From contig JACCGJ010000180.1 in NCBI GenBank assembly GCA_013407085.1, forward strand, positions 30,029 to 94,028: a stretch of DNA of 64,000 nt. The letters are read 5' to 3'. Made by a program: the position numbers and the translations under genes. The notes under the pieces are model-generated. The model saw nothing but the letters and a program-made list of their open reading frames with translations, searched no databases and was not told where the DNA came from. Shown here piece by piece: positions 11,101 through 23,100 of the stretch. Source of the stretch: Atriophallophorus winterbourni (Eukaryota > Platyhelminthes > Trematoda > Plagiorchiida > Microphallidae). Each line of letters begins with the position of its first letter. Position 1 is the first letter of the stretch.

Positions 11101-14100
11101 AAATTGAAGACAGCTTCGGATTGCCTAACAGGATTCTGGCTCTGGATTTTTCATCGTGATTAACTGCTGATTAAATATAGCCACAAGCCTGGGTGTTTGC
11201 GATAAGGGTTTACCTTCCCATAAGTGAAGCGCCTTCATGGGCTCACGAGCTTCACCTGTCCGAAACAAACTTATTTTGAGGCGTCAGTCACCCGCCTTGA
11301 CTCATTTTCCCGTCAGTTGAATCACTTCTGCTTCGTCACGCTGAACCACACTTGTAGGCAATGAGCGGGATTTGTTTGTCAAATGCTATGTTAGACGCGC
11401 ACGGTTAGAATATTTGTTTAAATGTGAGATTATCCCCTAAAAAGCACTCCGAATATGAATACCTTGGAACCGACAGAATGCAAATGCATACCGCTGTGTG
11501 CGCTGCGGACTAGTTTGCTCCTCTCGAATATGACTCTTTGTTTATTTGAAAAACTGTGGAGCATGATATCATCACTCACTTGTGTGGTACATGCATGGTC
11601 CGCATTCACCGATAAAAGCCAATAACGTGTGAAGCTTCGAGGCAAAGTAAATATGGGCCATAGCTTACATGTGGCTATGAGCATCAAAATGGTTTCAAGC
11701 GCAAGCTCTGTATCTCGCGAGGACATTCTTGGAAAAATATTGATCCAACATTTTTTCTGTGCGATCGGCTTATAAATATTAGCCTTACTTATACTTCCTA
11801 CCTGTTGTATGATGATCTGTTTAAAAGTCAAGCTTCTTCAAAGACTAGAACAAAACACATTATTCTGTCTTCTAAAACGTCTTCATGTCGGAGGACCTTT
11901 ATTTTACTTGCATCAAGATACATTTTTTGAAAGAGAACTGCATATTGAACAACTACGGTCGAATATATCTCGTTGGCATCATGTGTACTTTTTCTGCGAA
12001 GATTTTTAACGTGCAATTTGTACAGTATTCGTTGTCTGGAACTGAAATTTGGAAATTTTGTATGAAACTTTCTTCTTCTTACAGTAATCCTAGAGTCTTT
12101 TTAATGTGTGACGCAAAAGTTATTACAAAATACAATTTCACTCAATTTCTTCCTGGAGTCTCACTACCATTTTAATTTTAATTTCCTGCATCTATTTAGG
12201 CATGAGCAACCTGACAGTATCTTAGCACACCTGCCGTTTATGACTGTGCGACACTTTACCTGGATCAGACCAGTGCTTTTAATCATACATACATACAGCT
12301 TGACAGTTGAACATCGATCGCTCCTCGGGGTTCTTCTCTGTTTCTTTAGACTAGATCAATTCTTAGGCACAATGTAATTTTTCTCTATGACAAATGTACA
12401 CTATTTTATTTAAACGATTTGCACTTATGCCACCATAACCTCCACTCCTCGCGGAACTCGGTTATTCCTAACACAAGAAAGCTCTCGTTTATTTTGGCTT
12501 GTGATATTATGAGTAAAATCGTCCAGTGCTTATGTACTACGCAGATTACACTGCGCAACATTGGTTTACCAACGGTAATAGATGCGTGCGCCACCACGCT
12601 AGAGTTTCTTTTTCATTAGTCCTCATATCTATTTAGGTTTAGGCAACCTGACAGTATCTGATGCAGTCTATTATTGTTTGGCAATTTGCCTAACTCATAC
12701 ATGATGTGGTTTCGTGCATTCCTTTGATGATTTCATCTTGCTCGATACCAAGTGTTTCTCGGACCTTCTTTCTTTCGTTTATTTGTCAACGGGTTTCTCG
12801 AAAGACTTGTTCAAACGATGTTACTGAAGTGGCTTCCGGGCGACGTTGCTAATTCAACGCTATCGTCGACCAATTAGTAAGATTTGATTGGATTTTTTGA
12901 GTGGGCGCTCATGACTGCTTTCTCTTACTCATCTCATGCCTACAATCGTTGGGTCTAATCATTTTCTATCTTTACGTTTTTTAGCAGTACGTAAACACAT
13001 GCTTGATCATAAAGCCGTTGCTAATCATATTAATATTGTTTCTATCTCATGTTTGTTACTGTTACGGTTGCCATAAATTCTATATCTCTAGGCCTGAGCA
13101 ACATGACAGTATTTTAGCCAACATGCAATCTATGGCTGTGTGGCACTTTGACTGCATCAGCTTGTGATTTCATACTTACACATCACTGCTCAACTTTGCT
13201 ATTAGTGGAATGATCTTAATTATTTTCGTGAAGTCTCTTATTTCTATAAAACAGATATTTGTTTTCAAAACTAGAGAGTGTTAGCACTTTATTTGACACC
13301 GGCATTTGGTCGTAAATTTGAGGCATCCCAGTATCACAATTTTATATCGAAGAAACTAATAATGTAACAAAGAATACTTGATCAGTGTTATGAATTTCAT
13401 GACTACATATTGCCGTTGTTTTGTATTCTTGATCCTGTATGCCTGTTATTATTACGCTGATTATGTGACAGCTCAACGCAACATAATTTGCGATCACACG
13501 TTGAAAATTCCTGGAAGGTTTATCATCGTTTCGTTTGCAGTGATGTAATTCTGTTTTCACAAACTTCTGTTTCATCTATTTCATTTTATTTACCAATGCC
13601 CCAGCAGCTGCATCTGTCTTGTATTTTTTCCGCTCTTTTTCAAGTTTATGCTCTTATCTTAGAGCTAGTTTAGTGTTAACTTAGCTCTAACAATGTAGCA
13701 GAATGTTATGATCTTACGGTCTCCAACTGTTGACGGCAAACAGCCAGAAACCGGTAGTGGTGTGTGAGCGCGGGGTATATGAGTAACACATTACTTTGGT
13801 CATCCATAAGCGCCTTGAGTGCTTGACCATGAATCTGTGTTTGAACACCGTGGCTCGTTGTGCGAACCCTATGTAACAGTAGCATTCAAGTATAACCTTG
13901 TTTACCACTTATCCACTGTTTCAAGGCTTACTGAACCTAATCTTACTGTCTCCACTTGTTGACGGCAAACAGCCGGTAGTGAAGTGTAAGTGTGGGATGT
14001 GAGCAACACATCACTTTGGTGATGTAACTCTGTTTTCACAAACTTCTGTTTCATCTATTTTTTTAATTTATCAATCTCCAATCTCTTGTATTTTTCCGCT

Positions 14101-17100
14101 CTTTTTCAAGTTTATGCTCTTATCTTAGAGCTAGTTTACGGTTAATTTAGCTCTCTCAATCAAGCAGAATGTTATGATGGAATTGTTTACAAGCTGTGTT
14201 GATATTTGCGCACTTAAGTAAATGCGCGGCCGCCATTCAAGAAGACATCTCATCACGATTTTTCACGACGATTATTGGCTGTTCGACAATCTTTGAACAT
14301 TATGTTCAGGCCCGTTGTGTCACTAATTGTCAATCGCACATATTTTGAGCACAGGTATTCGTAAGTTTGTTGTCACAAACAAAATAATGTATTGAAAGTT
14401 CAGAACTCCATTATCACGGAAACCTCTTTGCGGCTGTTTTATGCGCTATACTTGACTATCATGGAAGTTTGCCAGCGCAAACTGAAATAATAACAATATA
14501 AATAATAGCGCTACTGGCTATATTGAGACGGTAATTATATGTGTAAATGTATGGAAGCTGTTTATTAGTGCTTATTAATAGGTCTTCATGATAACGCGGA
14601 TTCTCATTGGTCATCTCTCCTCTTTCCCAAAACTCAGATCAAGGAATTCTATCACAAACGCAATAATTATCCGCATTCCATTCCCTTAGCTCTCTTTACC
14701 ATTGTTTCTGATTAGAAGTTAAATTGATATTGTTTCAGCCTACGCTCAGTTTGCATTGAGTTGGGTAGCAACGCCCAAAATATCTATCCCGTTACCATGG
14801 TTACGTTTGTGTATACCGTGCCCACTAGTTGCCCAAGGTGGCATGGAAATGTATCAAACAAGTGAATTGATTTTCCATGCACGCATACACACGTCCTCAA
14901 CATAATTCAATAATCTTGGCAAAACGTTTTGCCATACTTAATATCTACTTTAAATCATTTGTAGAATTTCGCCGCTTGTTTAAGTAATAACTCGATGTTT
15001 CTAGTTTTCATAAATCCATTTCTGTTTCCAAAGAATCTCGTCACATCTGCCGTTTTACTTGACTTATTCGGCATTTGCCGAAGAGAACGCAGAGTATTTT
15101 CTCGTTTTATCTTTATAATCCATCTCATTATGTTCTGTGCATGCATTTTTGTTGTTGGCCTCCTTCGTTCGGTGTTACCATGGAAATACATCATAAGCCC
15201 ATGAAGTTTTCATGCTCCACAGCTTTTCGAATGACTAAACAGTCCGATTCGGATAGAACAATCACTCCGCGCACGTCTCAAATAGCAATTGACCCCCGAG
15301 TCCACCTTCTGGCCTGCACGAGTGGCTCCCCGAGCCCGGCGGAACTTCTTCTATCAACAGGAGAAGGGGCGAGGGCGAGTGACTGGCTTCGGGTAGATGG
15401 AGCTCGTTAGCCTGGGGGGCATTTTATCTAGGGGAGGGAAAACCCTGATTTTAAACCTCCGCTGCCTTGCGGGATACCCTATCTCGGGAAAAGCTTCGGG
15501 AGAAAACTCTGAGGAAAAATCTGGAGCAGAGTCTCCTAGACGGTCAGTTGGTGCACACTACCTCTTTCTGATAACTCCCTGATGCCTTGCAGGTCGTACT
15601 TGGTTGTGCAAAGGCTAGAATAGCTGACTCGAACAAACGCCGAGTGGTGCTGGGGACGCAGCTTTGTACCCAAATTCCCAAGATTCTCCATAACTAGCGG
15701 ATCACAACAGCCGAGCGTGGGTGACTGCAATTGGTGACATCAACGAAGCCGACTCATCCTCCAGTAGGAGATAGTCGCACAAAAGTAAACTAAAGTAAGA
15801 ACAATCACTCCCGTTTCCCTCAGTAATCGCGGTACTCGGACGAACGGTCTCCGTTGCGCGCTGACGGCGTGATCTGCGATGAGCAGCAGAAAATAGTATC
15901 TGCTCTTTCGCAACTTGCCGACATGGAGACAAATCACTTAACTACTATAAAGGTACTACAGTATGCTAGATCCATAGATTGGTAACTCGGACGTTCAATA
16001 ACTTTTTATGGGAACAGCCTCAATCAACCTATGTGGATGCCTATTGCGATATCAGTGCGACACCTTTCAGGCAGCTTTCACTGTTATGTATTACGACCAT
16101 TTTCCCCGGGTTTCCATTTAATAGCATAAAATAATAGTCAAATTCCCATGAATTGTGTGCTATATCTATCGAATAAATAATCATCTTGAACGCCAGAGTC
16201 TACTTTCAGTCTGTAATCTTCTTCTGCGTTACACCAAATCACAGTGTGGTCTCCCTCAAGCTGACGGCATCCGTTCTTGTGGTTGGTTGGCCGTTGTGGG
16301 TTTATTGGATTACTTCAAATCGGTGTCACCGTCGCTGTCCGAAGGATGACTTTGCACGATCGATATTGCAGAACATGAATTAAGTGTGTGAAAACAGTGA
16401 CAGAGCCAGTGATGTGTTTGCCATTTATTTCCTGATCCACATGACTCTCTGGAAAGCTTGTACAGTCTTTTTAGTTCCGTGAATATTGGGTTTTGGAATT
16501 CAGTATCGATTCGCAATACCGCATTCATGCTAAAATGTAGTGTTGTTTGATGGATAAGCTCAAAGTTCATCGCGATGCCTAGCTAAACCGCATTGTTTTA
16601 GACATGATGTTCCATTTTTAGCTCACCGTTCAATTGCTTGACCTCGTCTTCATCGAAACTAGGAGAAAAGCCACTTAGATCTTATGAGCCCGTTATTTGT
16701 GTTGAAAATTTAAGGGACCAAAATTTTAGAACCAAATATGTTTGTTGTGACACTTTCTTTCTATGATACTATTCAAGCCCAATCGTATGCAGAACAGTCA
16801 TTGATTGATTGCTAAATACAATTCTAATTTGATTGCTAAATAAGTTCGATGTTAGCGCAGCATAACATATTGTAGCTGGTGGGGCACAGAGGTAAGCTTG
16901 AACCACAGCTGGCGAACATCTGACCACTTATCCCAGCATTCGGGTCATCGCTCCAAAATTAACCACATTAACCCGTGCGTTGCACGCACGCACATCGAGT
17001 ATCTCTCCATTCATCCCTGAGGTCAAACTATCCAACGGTAATCTGGTTCACTCACGAATCCCACAAGCAGCTTGGTTAAACGCGTTGGTTACGGAGAATA

Positions 17101-20100
17101 TAAATAACAAAGCACACCCCTATCTTGTATAGACGCATCAAACAACCACAACACCGATCCTCAAACCTGTCTGTCCCGGTTTTCAATTCGATCTGATTTA
17201 TCAGTCGATTTCGTGCCAACTGCTACACTTCCAGCCCTCGCCACGCATATCGTTCGATTGCGGTTGCCTTTGTCCTTCTTATCAGACTACCGAAGATGTT
17301 CTCGCTTCAACCGTTGTAATACAATCCTTCCGGAACCCGAACTATTACGAGTTCGTAATTGTCGTCGTCGGTGTTTTGCCGGAGGGTGATGTTCTACGTA
17401 TTGTTCGAAAGCTCGTGATTAGCGCTCATCCCTCCACATCTTGTTCACTTGCACGTCTGATTTTATTCAAGCCCATCCTTTGATTAAGAACGTTTTCAAT
17501 TTTGTCGTTGAAGCACGCAATAACCCATAAACAAATTTGTATCACGAAGTTGGAAATACGAAGATTTGCTATCGCACACTTGAATCAATATGTTTGCCTG
17601 TTACAACCGAGGTTTCAGCCTCGTGAGCACTCTGTATGCTGGTTTCAATGTGTGCAAGGTTGTTTGCCGGAATCATGTCTCTCATATTGCAAAACATTGA
17701 TCGAATCCATCGAATGTGTTCCACGGAATCTGCTTGATTACATCTGTCGCCATTTGGTTCCGGTGTTTGTTTGTTTGTTCGCGGTTGCTGGCTGTCACGT
17801 ATAAACCGGTGAGATATGTGTGGTTTCAAAACGCGAATGAGCACAGTGCGCCCCGAAGCACGTTTGTGTGTGTGCGTGTTTACAATGACCATATCCGTTC
17901 AAGGATCAACGCACATCCTCTCGATAAACCTCACCTTGCATTGTTTGAGTAACCGTGTCCGTTTGTCGAAAGCGTATGGCAATGAAGGATGCAAGGCAGA
18001 TGTCTTGTTAATGGCGATCGACTCTATCACGCTTCTTGATTCGTGATTGCATGCGTCGAATCCAGTAGCGCCTGGAACCAATTGTTATGCTTCTTCTCGT
18101 AATTGATGTGCGTAGATAGTAAACCCCAACCGCGGTGCATTTAAATCTGGATCTCGTCCTTATTGTGTAACAATCAAGCGTGCGATAATTTTGCTGTTTT
18201 CTGACATGCTGTTGATTTACGCCAACCATTCAATACTAGTAACCATCGGCATTTGATGAAACCACGTGTTTTAAGTTGACTAATTCTGTCTGTGTGTAGG
18301 TATCTATCACCCAGTTATTTCGAGTTTAAACTTCTGGAGCCAAATAACGATCGCTTCTTTGTGTGAGACTTAGTTTGTTATCATAATCTAAAAGTTGGTG
18401 ACCACAATATCAACCTTGAGCTGCATTTCGATTCCATTCTCTCTTTTGGAGAACATGGAGAACAAATTTATTTCTTTGGTTCGATTTCAAGTTGATGGAA
18501 CAATGTTTGTTGAAACATCGTAGCATCGTGCGAAACAGACGCTTAATCGGATTCATATGTAATGCACTCTTTAACAACAGCGTAGAACCCGTCATGACAG
18601 CTAGTCATTCTCAAACCCACATCCGTACATCTTCAATGACAAACTTTCTGGTGCTTTCATACCTAAATCTCTCCGGAATAGATGCGTAAACAAAACATGC
18701 GGGTTGAACTCTCGCACACTCAAAAGACTGCCCACATGTTAATAAAAACATTTTCCCTTGTCTCTCTGTGCAAACGTGTTTTTTTTCATTTTAACCAACT
18801 CGCACGATACATATTCGGTTGATCGTGTCTCCGTGTGTCCTGTGATCTAACCACCGAATGTTTGAGAACAATTGATTTTTCGTGGAGCAAAACGCTCAGC
18901 CGGACCTATCACACACGTTGAAGGCTATAGACGTCTTGTTTATGCTGTGCTCGCATGTGTCCATGGTCTGTCGCCGTATTGATTGATTGATTGATTAACT
19001 GCTCAATTCATGGCATCGAGGATCACGTTCCGCTGTGTTTGTGCAATGCGTCTTATTGTGATGATTTTCGCATTGGATACCGTGGCATATGAGAAACGGG
19101 TCAAGTTGTCTGCTGCCGAGTAAGGACGTCTGCCGTCTGTTGAGTTACAGCAACCGATTTAGAGCGTTTTTCGGCATTGTTGATTGCACTTCCTTCTGTA
19201 ATTCACATCCAATTCTGAATACAGACGCTTATGAAGGAAGCGAATGCATGTGATTAGAAGTATTGGTTGTAGAATTTTTCCAATGTCAAATTAGATTTGA
19301 CTGACTTTTAAATTCCAACCACATATGAAACCTTATTCTGAATGATCCATCAGTTTTTGATTACCCTTATCTACCTCAACCGTCGAAAACTTATAACCTA
19401 CCCTATTCTATGGACATTATTTCCTGATACCACCATCTTATCGATACGCACCGATGTGCAATCGTGCAGCATTTCTGTGCTGTGCGGCTAACATTGTGCA
19501 AAATTGGTTGGCCAACGGTAATGAGCTGCATGCTGAAACACACTGGAGTCTCACTATCATTTCTAATATCTATTTCTCCCTCATATCGGTCTAGGCTTGA
19601 ATAGCCTGACGGTATCTTAGCCCACGTGCAGTCTATGATTGTGCGGCACTCTGCCTGGATCAGGCTGGTGCTTTCATACCATACCATACCATCTTCTCCT
19701 AACGTTTGATCCCAGCACACCGTTGGTAGTGATACCATCTGTCGTGATGACGAAAAGACTGCACATTGACTGATAAATCAACATTCGGTAACCTCTGATC
19801 GTCGCTTCATATAAAAGAGCACGATCTGCACACTGAACATATCCATAGTGCCTTTGTGGTTTCACAGTTGATCATTAATCCAATGATTTAAACGGATTCT
19901 GTGTTTGAACACCGTGGTTCGTTGTACAAACCCTATGTAACAGTGGCATTTAAATATAACTTTGTTTATCACTTTTCCACTGTTTCAAGGCTCACTGAAC
20001 CTAGTCTTACTGTCTCCACCTTCACGGCAAACAGCCAGAACCGGTAGTGGTGTGTAAGTGCGCGGGATGTGAGTAACACATTACTGTAAACGGACCATGT

Positions 20101-23100
20101 TTTAAAAACGACTACCTCAATCGGTTTATATTTATACTTGACTGCTCAACAAGTCACTAGGAAACACCGATTAACCACTGCTGACTTACCGCTTATTGTA
20201 GTTCGTTGACAGTGTTGTGCCTCCGTCTTCGCTTTTCTCGAAAATAGGTTCAACAATAATCGATTTTCTTTCCTAATAATTGTTGATCAATCCTAAGCCA
20301 TTGCCATACGCTTTCTTGTAGATCATTGTTGCTTTTACGATTGTGTTTCTAAATCGATGTGATTAATCGCCTTCGTGTTTTTCACAGATTTGTACACTAG
20401 ACTTTCACCTCTCTGTGAAAGTGTGCTCGTCGAAACATAGGATATTTTTATACGAGCTGTTAATGGAATTTATCTCGCTCTTATTTATGATCCGTATGGT
20501 AGCCCATTTAGGTCGCAGAGATTCACTTTCAAACTTTTGCATCAGTGGAACTATATTCTTTTGTGCCACTTTCGGAATGCTGAGTGCTCATGCCATTCAT
20601 TCACTTTATCACTTAGACCTGATAACGGAAGACTATCTTTAACCCACAGCTCAAACATCAAAGAAAGTGAAACCTGAATATCTGCTGATTATGGTTCTTT
20701 TCTCCCTCACACATTTCTTTTCAAATTCCTTTTGGTGTGCACTCTGCGTTCACATAAAACACATTCCTTTTCTTCAGTGAGTAAATTTTACAACTAACAC
20801 CGTTATGGTTTTGCGCGTAAAATCGATTTTTCCTGTTTACTCCATTTGGCATCTGATAGTCTATAAAATTTCGTGAATAGTGTCTCGGAAGTGCTCCCGC
20901 CTACGGATTTTTAGGCAGGTTTGGAATTTTTATGGGTTCCATCGTGTTTCATTGGTGGCCATCGGCCGTAAGCTGTGGTTGTTATGATTTTCTGTGTTTT
21001 CTCTATGCGTCTCTCGCGTGATCAATCCCTTTCTCTGTACATGTTATTCTATGCGTACCACCGATGATAGAGATAATTGTTTACCACTCAATTTCCATAC
21101 GATTTGCTGTGCTTTTTTTCGTCAGTGGATTCAGTATGTTCTCCCTTTCTTCCGTTACCCATTCACTCTTCAATTATAGCGTTGCTCGAAAACCTGGATG
21201 TGTATGTGCAGGCCAGCACTATCTGATAAGCACACATATATTAATGACTCGTTCGATAATCGTGCACTTGGTTAATCATGTGTATTCTCGAAAGCCAATT
21301 GGTCTCATGACTCGTCTGGTTGGAAAACTACTCATGCGTTCGCTGAGTCATTGTGGATGCGCAAAATGTGCGAAACTTGTTGTTAACTGTAGTTGGCGAG
21401 AAGGCTTTATCTTCACAGACAGTACGCATACCAGTTTAATTCAACATGCAGGGCAGGTGAATAATTGGGCTGTCCCAACAAGCCATCACTCTTCTCGGCT
21501 TTTACTCTACCCGTGCTATGACCTTGAGAATGTTGTACTGGTTACGCTCTCTTATCACACAGACAATTTGAGATTAAACAAGACAGTTGAGTTGGAGATT
21601 TGACCCAATCTCTTCATGAGTTATCAGTGTTAAGTGAGTATCTAATGTTGTCAGGGAAGTAATGACAGAGGATTCCCTCGTATGTGGCAATTTCACTCAA
21701 TTATTGCCGTCACCGGGAATGAGCTTCATTACTCAGTGCTCCTAATTTACCATGTTGCCGATTATTTTTCAGTCTACTGGCTCAATTTGCTTTTACTTTT
21801 CCTTTAAGTGGCTCATTGTTCCCCATCTTTGATAAACTTTAAAAAAATACAAAGTAGAGCTCCCTGCATGTTTTCGAGGGGCATTGTTCTAAAGTTTCTT
21901 CCGAGGTCTCACTTGGTTTCAAGTAGCATAAAATGTGCTTTGTTGGCTAATCATGGTGTGGCCCATTTGTAGTAAGCTTGGACACGCGATCAGATTTCAT
22001 GGCATCTGTAGAGCTATATTCTTTTGTGCCACTTTCGGAATGCTGAGTGCTCATGCCATCTCAAGCAACCGGGGCCTTCGCGTTTTTATTCTACTCACCT
22101 ATCGTTGAGGCTGACGAATGCTGTAGCAATGCTGCATGGTAGCACCACATAACCGATCGATCTATGGTTTCACATATGGTCCTTGCCTTCGTTGGAAACC
22201 GTTGCACTTTTGATTTCTTTAGGAATTCGCGGTTGTGCGCAGGGTGCGCTCATATCAAAAGTGTACTACACGCGAGGTCTTGCTTAAGTGCAGATTGCGA
22301 CACGGGCCGTTTATCATTGTGCTAAAACTGAAGCTTCTATAGACTAGATTTGGCCGCGCTAATTGACGGTTTTCCAAGGATCGGCCTCAGGCGAACTTCA
22401 GTGCTAACCACAATTAGTGTTGCGGTCAGCAGGTCCATATTTAGCTTATTTTGTTATATCTTGAATGAATTGTTACTACGGCGCTGCACACAACTTTGTT
22501 GTTGTGCATAGCAGATTTTTGTGTCCGGTTTTCAATCTCTCACCTCATTACGTGCTTTCATTTGTATTTGAATATATTCGAGACCGATCGGGAGTCCATA
22601 ATAATGAAAATAGAGTTTGTAATGAATCGGTTATAGTAAGTTTTTGGTAACGTTTCGCATCTGAACACAGAAGCTTCGTCAGACCAAGGGTGTCGGTACG
22701 AACAGTGTTCAGGTATAAATGGCATTCTCTTGACCAATCCTGAGTTCACTAAGCTACACAAGGGAGATCAAGATAATTGATCAAGATAATTGATCAAGAT
22801 AATTGATCACAACTCCTAATTGCTGTGTTCATCCCTAATTGTTTATTAATTGTTCAGGTCAGCGTATGCCGACACACTGCTTACGTAATCATGTGCGTAT
22901 TAGGTGTGATGTTCGTTAATCCTAATCCGCTGCAAAACCGAACGCCAGATTGTTGAGATATCCGCCCCATCCACCTTGTTCACCGCATTCGCCCCAGCCT
23001 TTGTTATTTCAACAGCCTCGGCGTGAAGTCTTTCCCTATAAGATTTCACACCCCGTCTTATCACTTTCACGTTATCAAGATCTACGCTGTGTCCAGTGTC

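Noticed and set aside
21064..21603. 179-codon open frame in flippase intron 1
   Set aside because: No domain, no splice context, no compositional bias toward coding; overlaps repeats in other frames.
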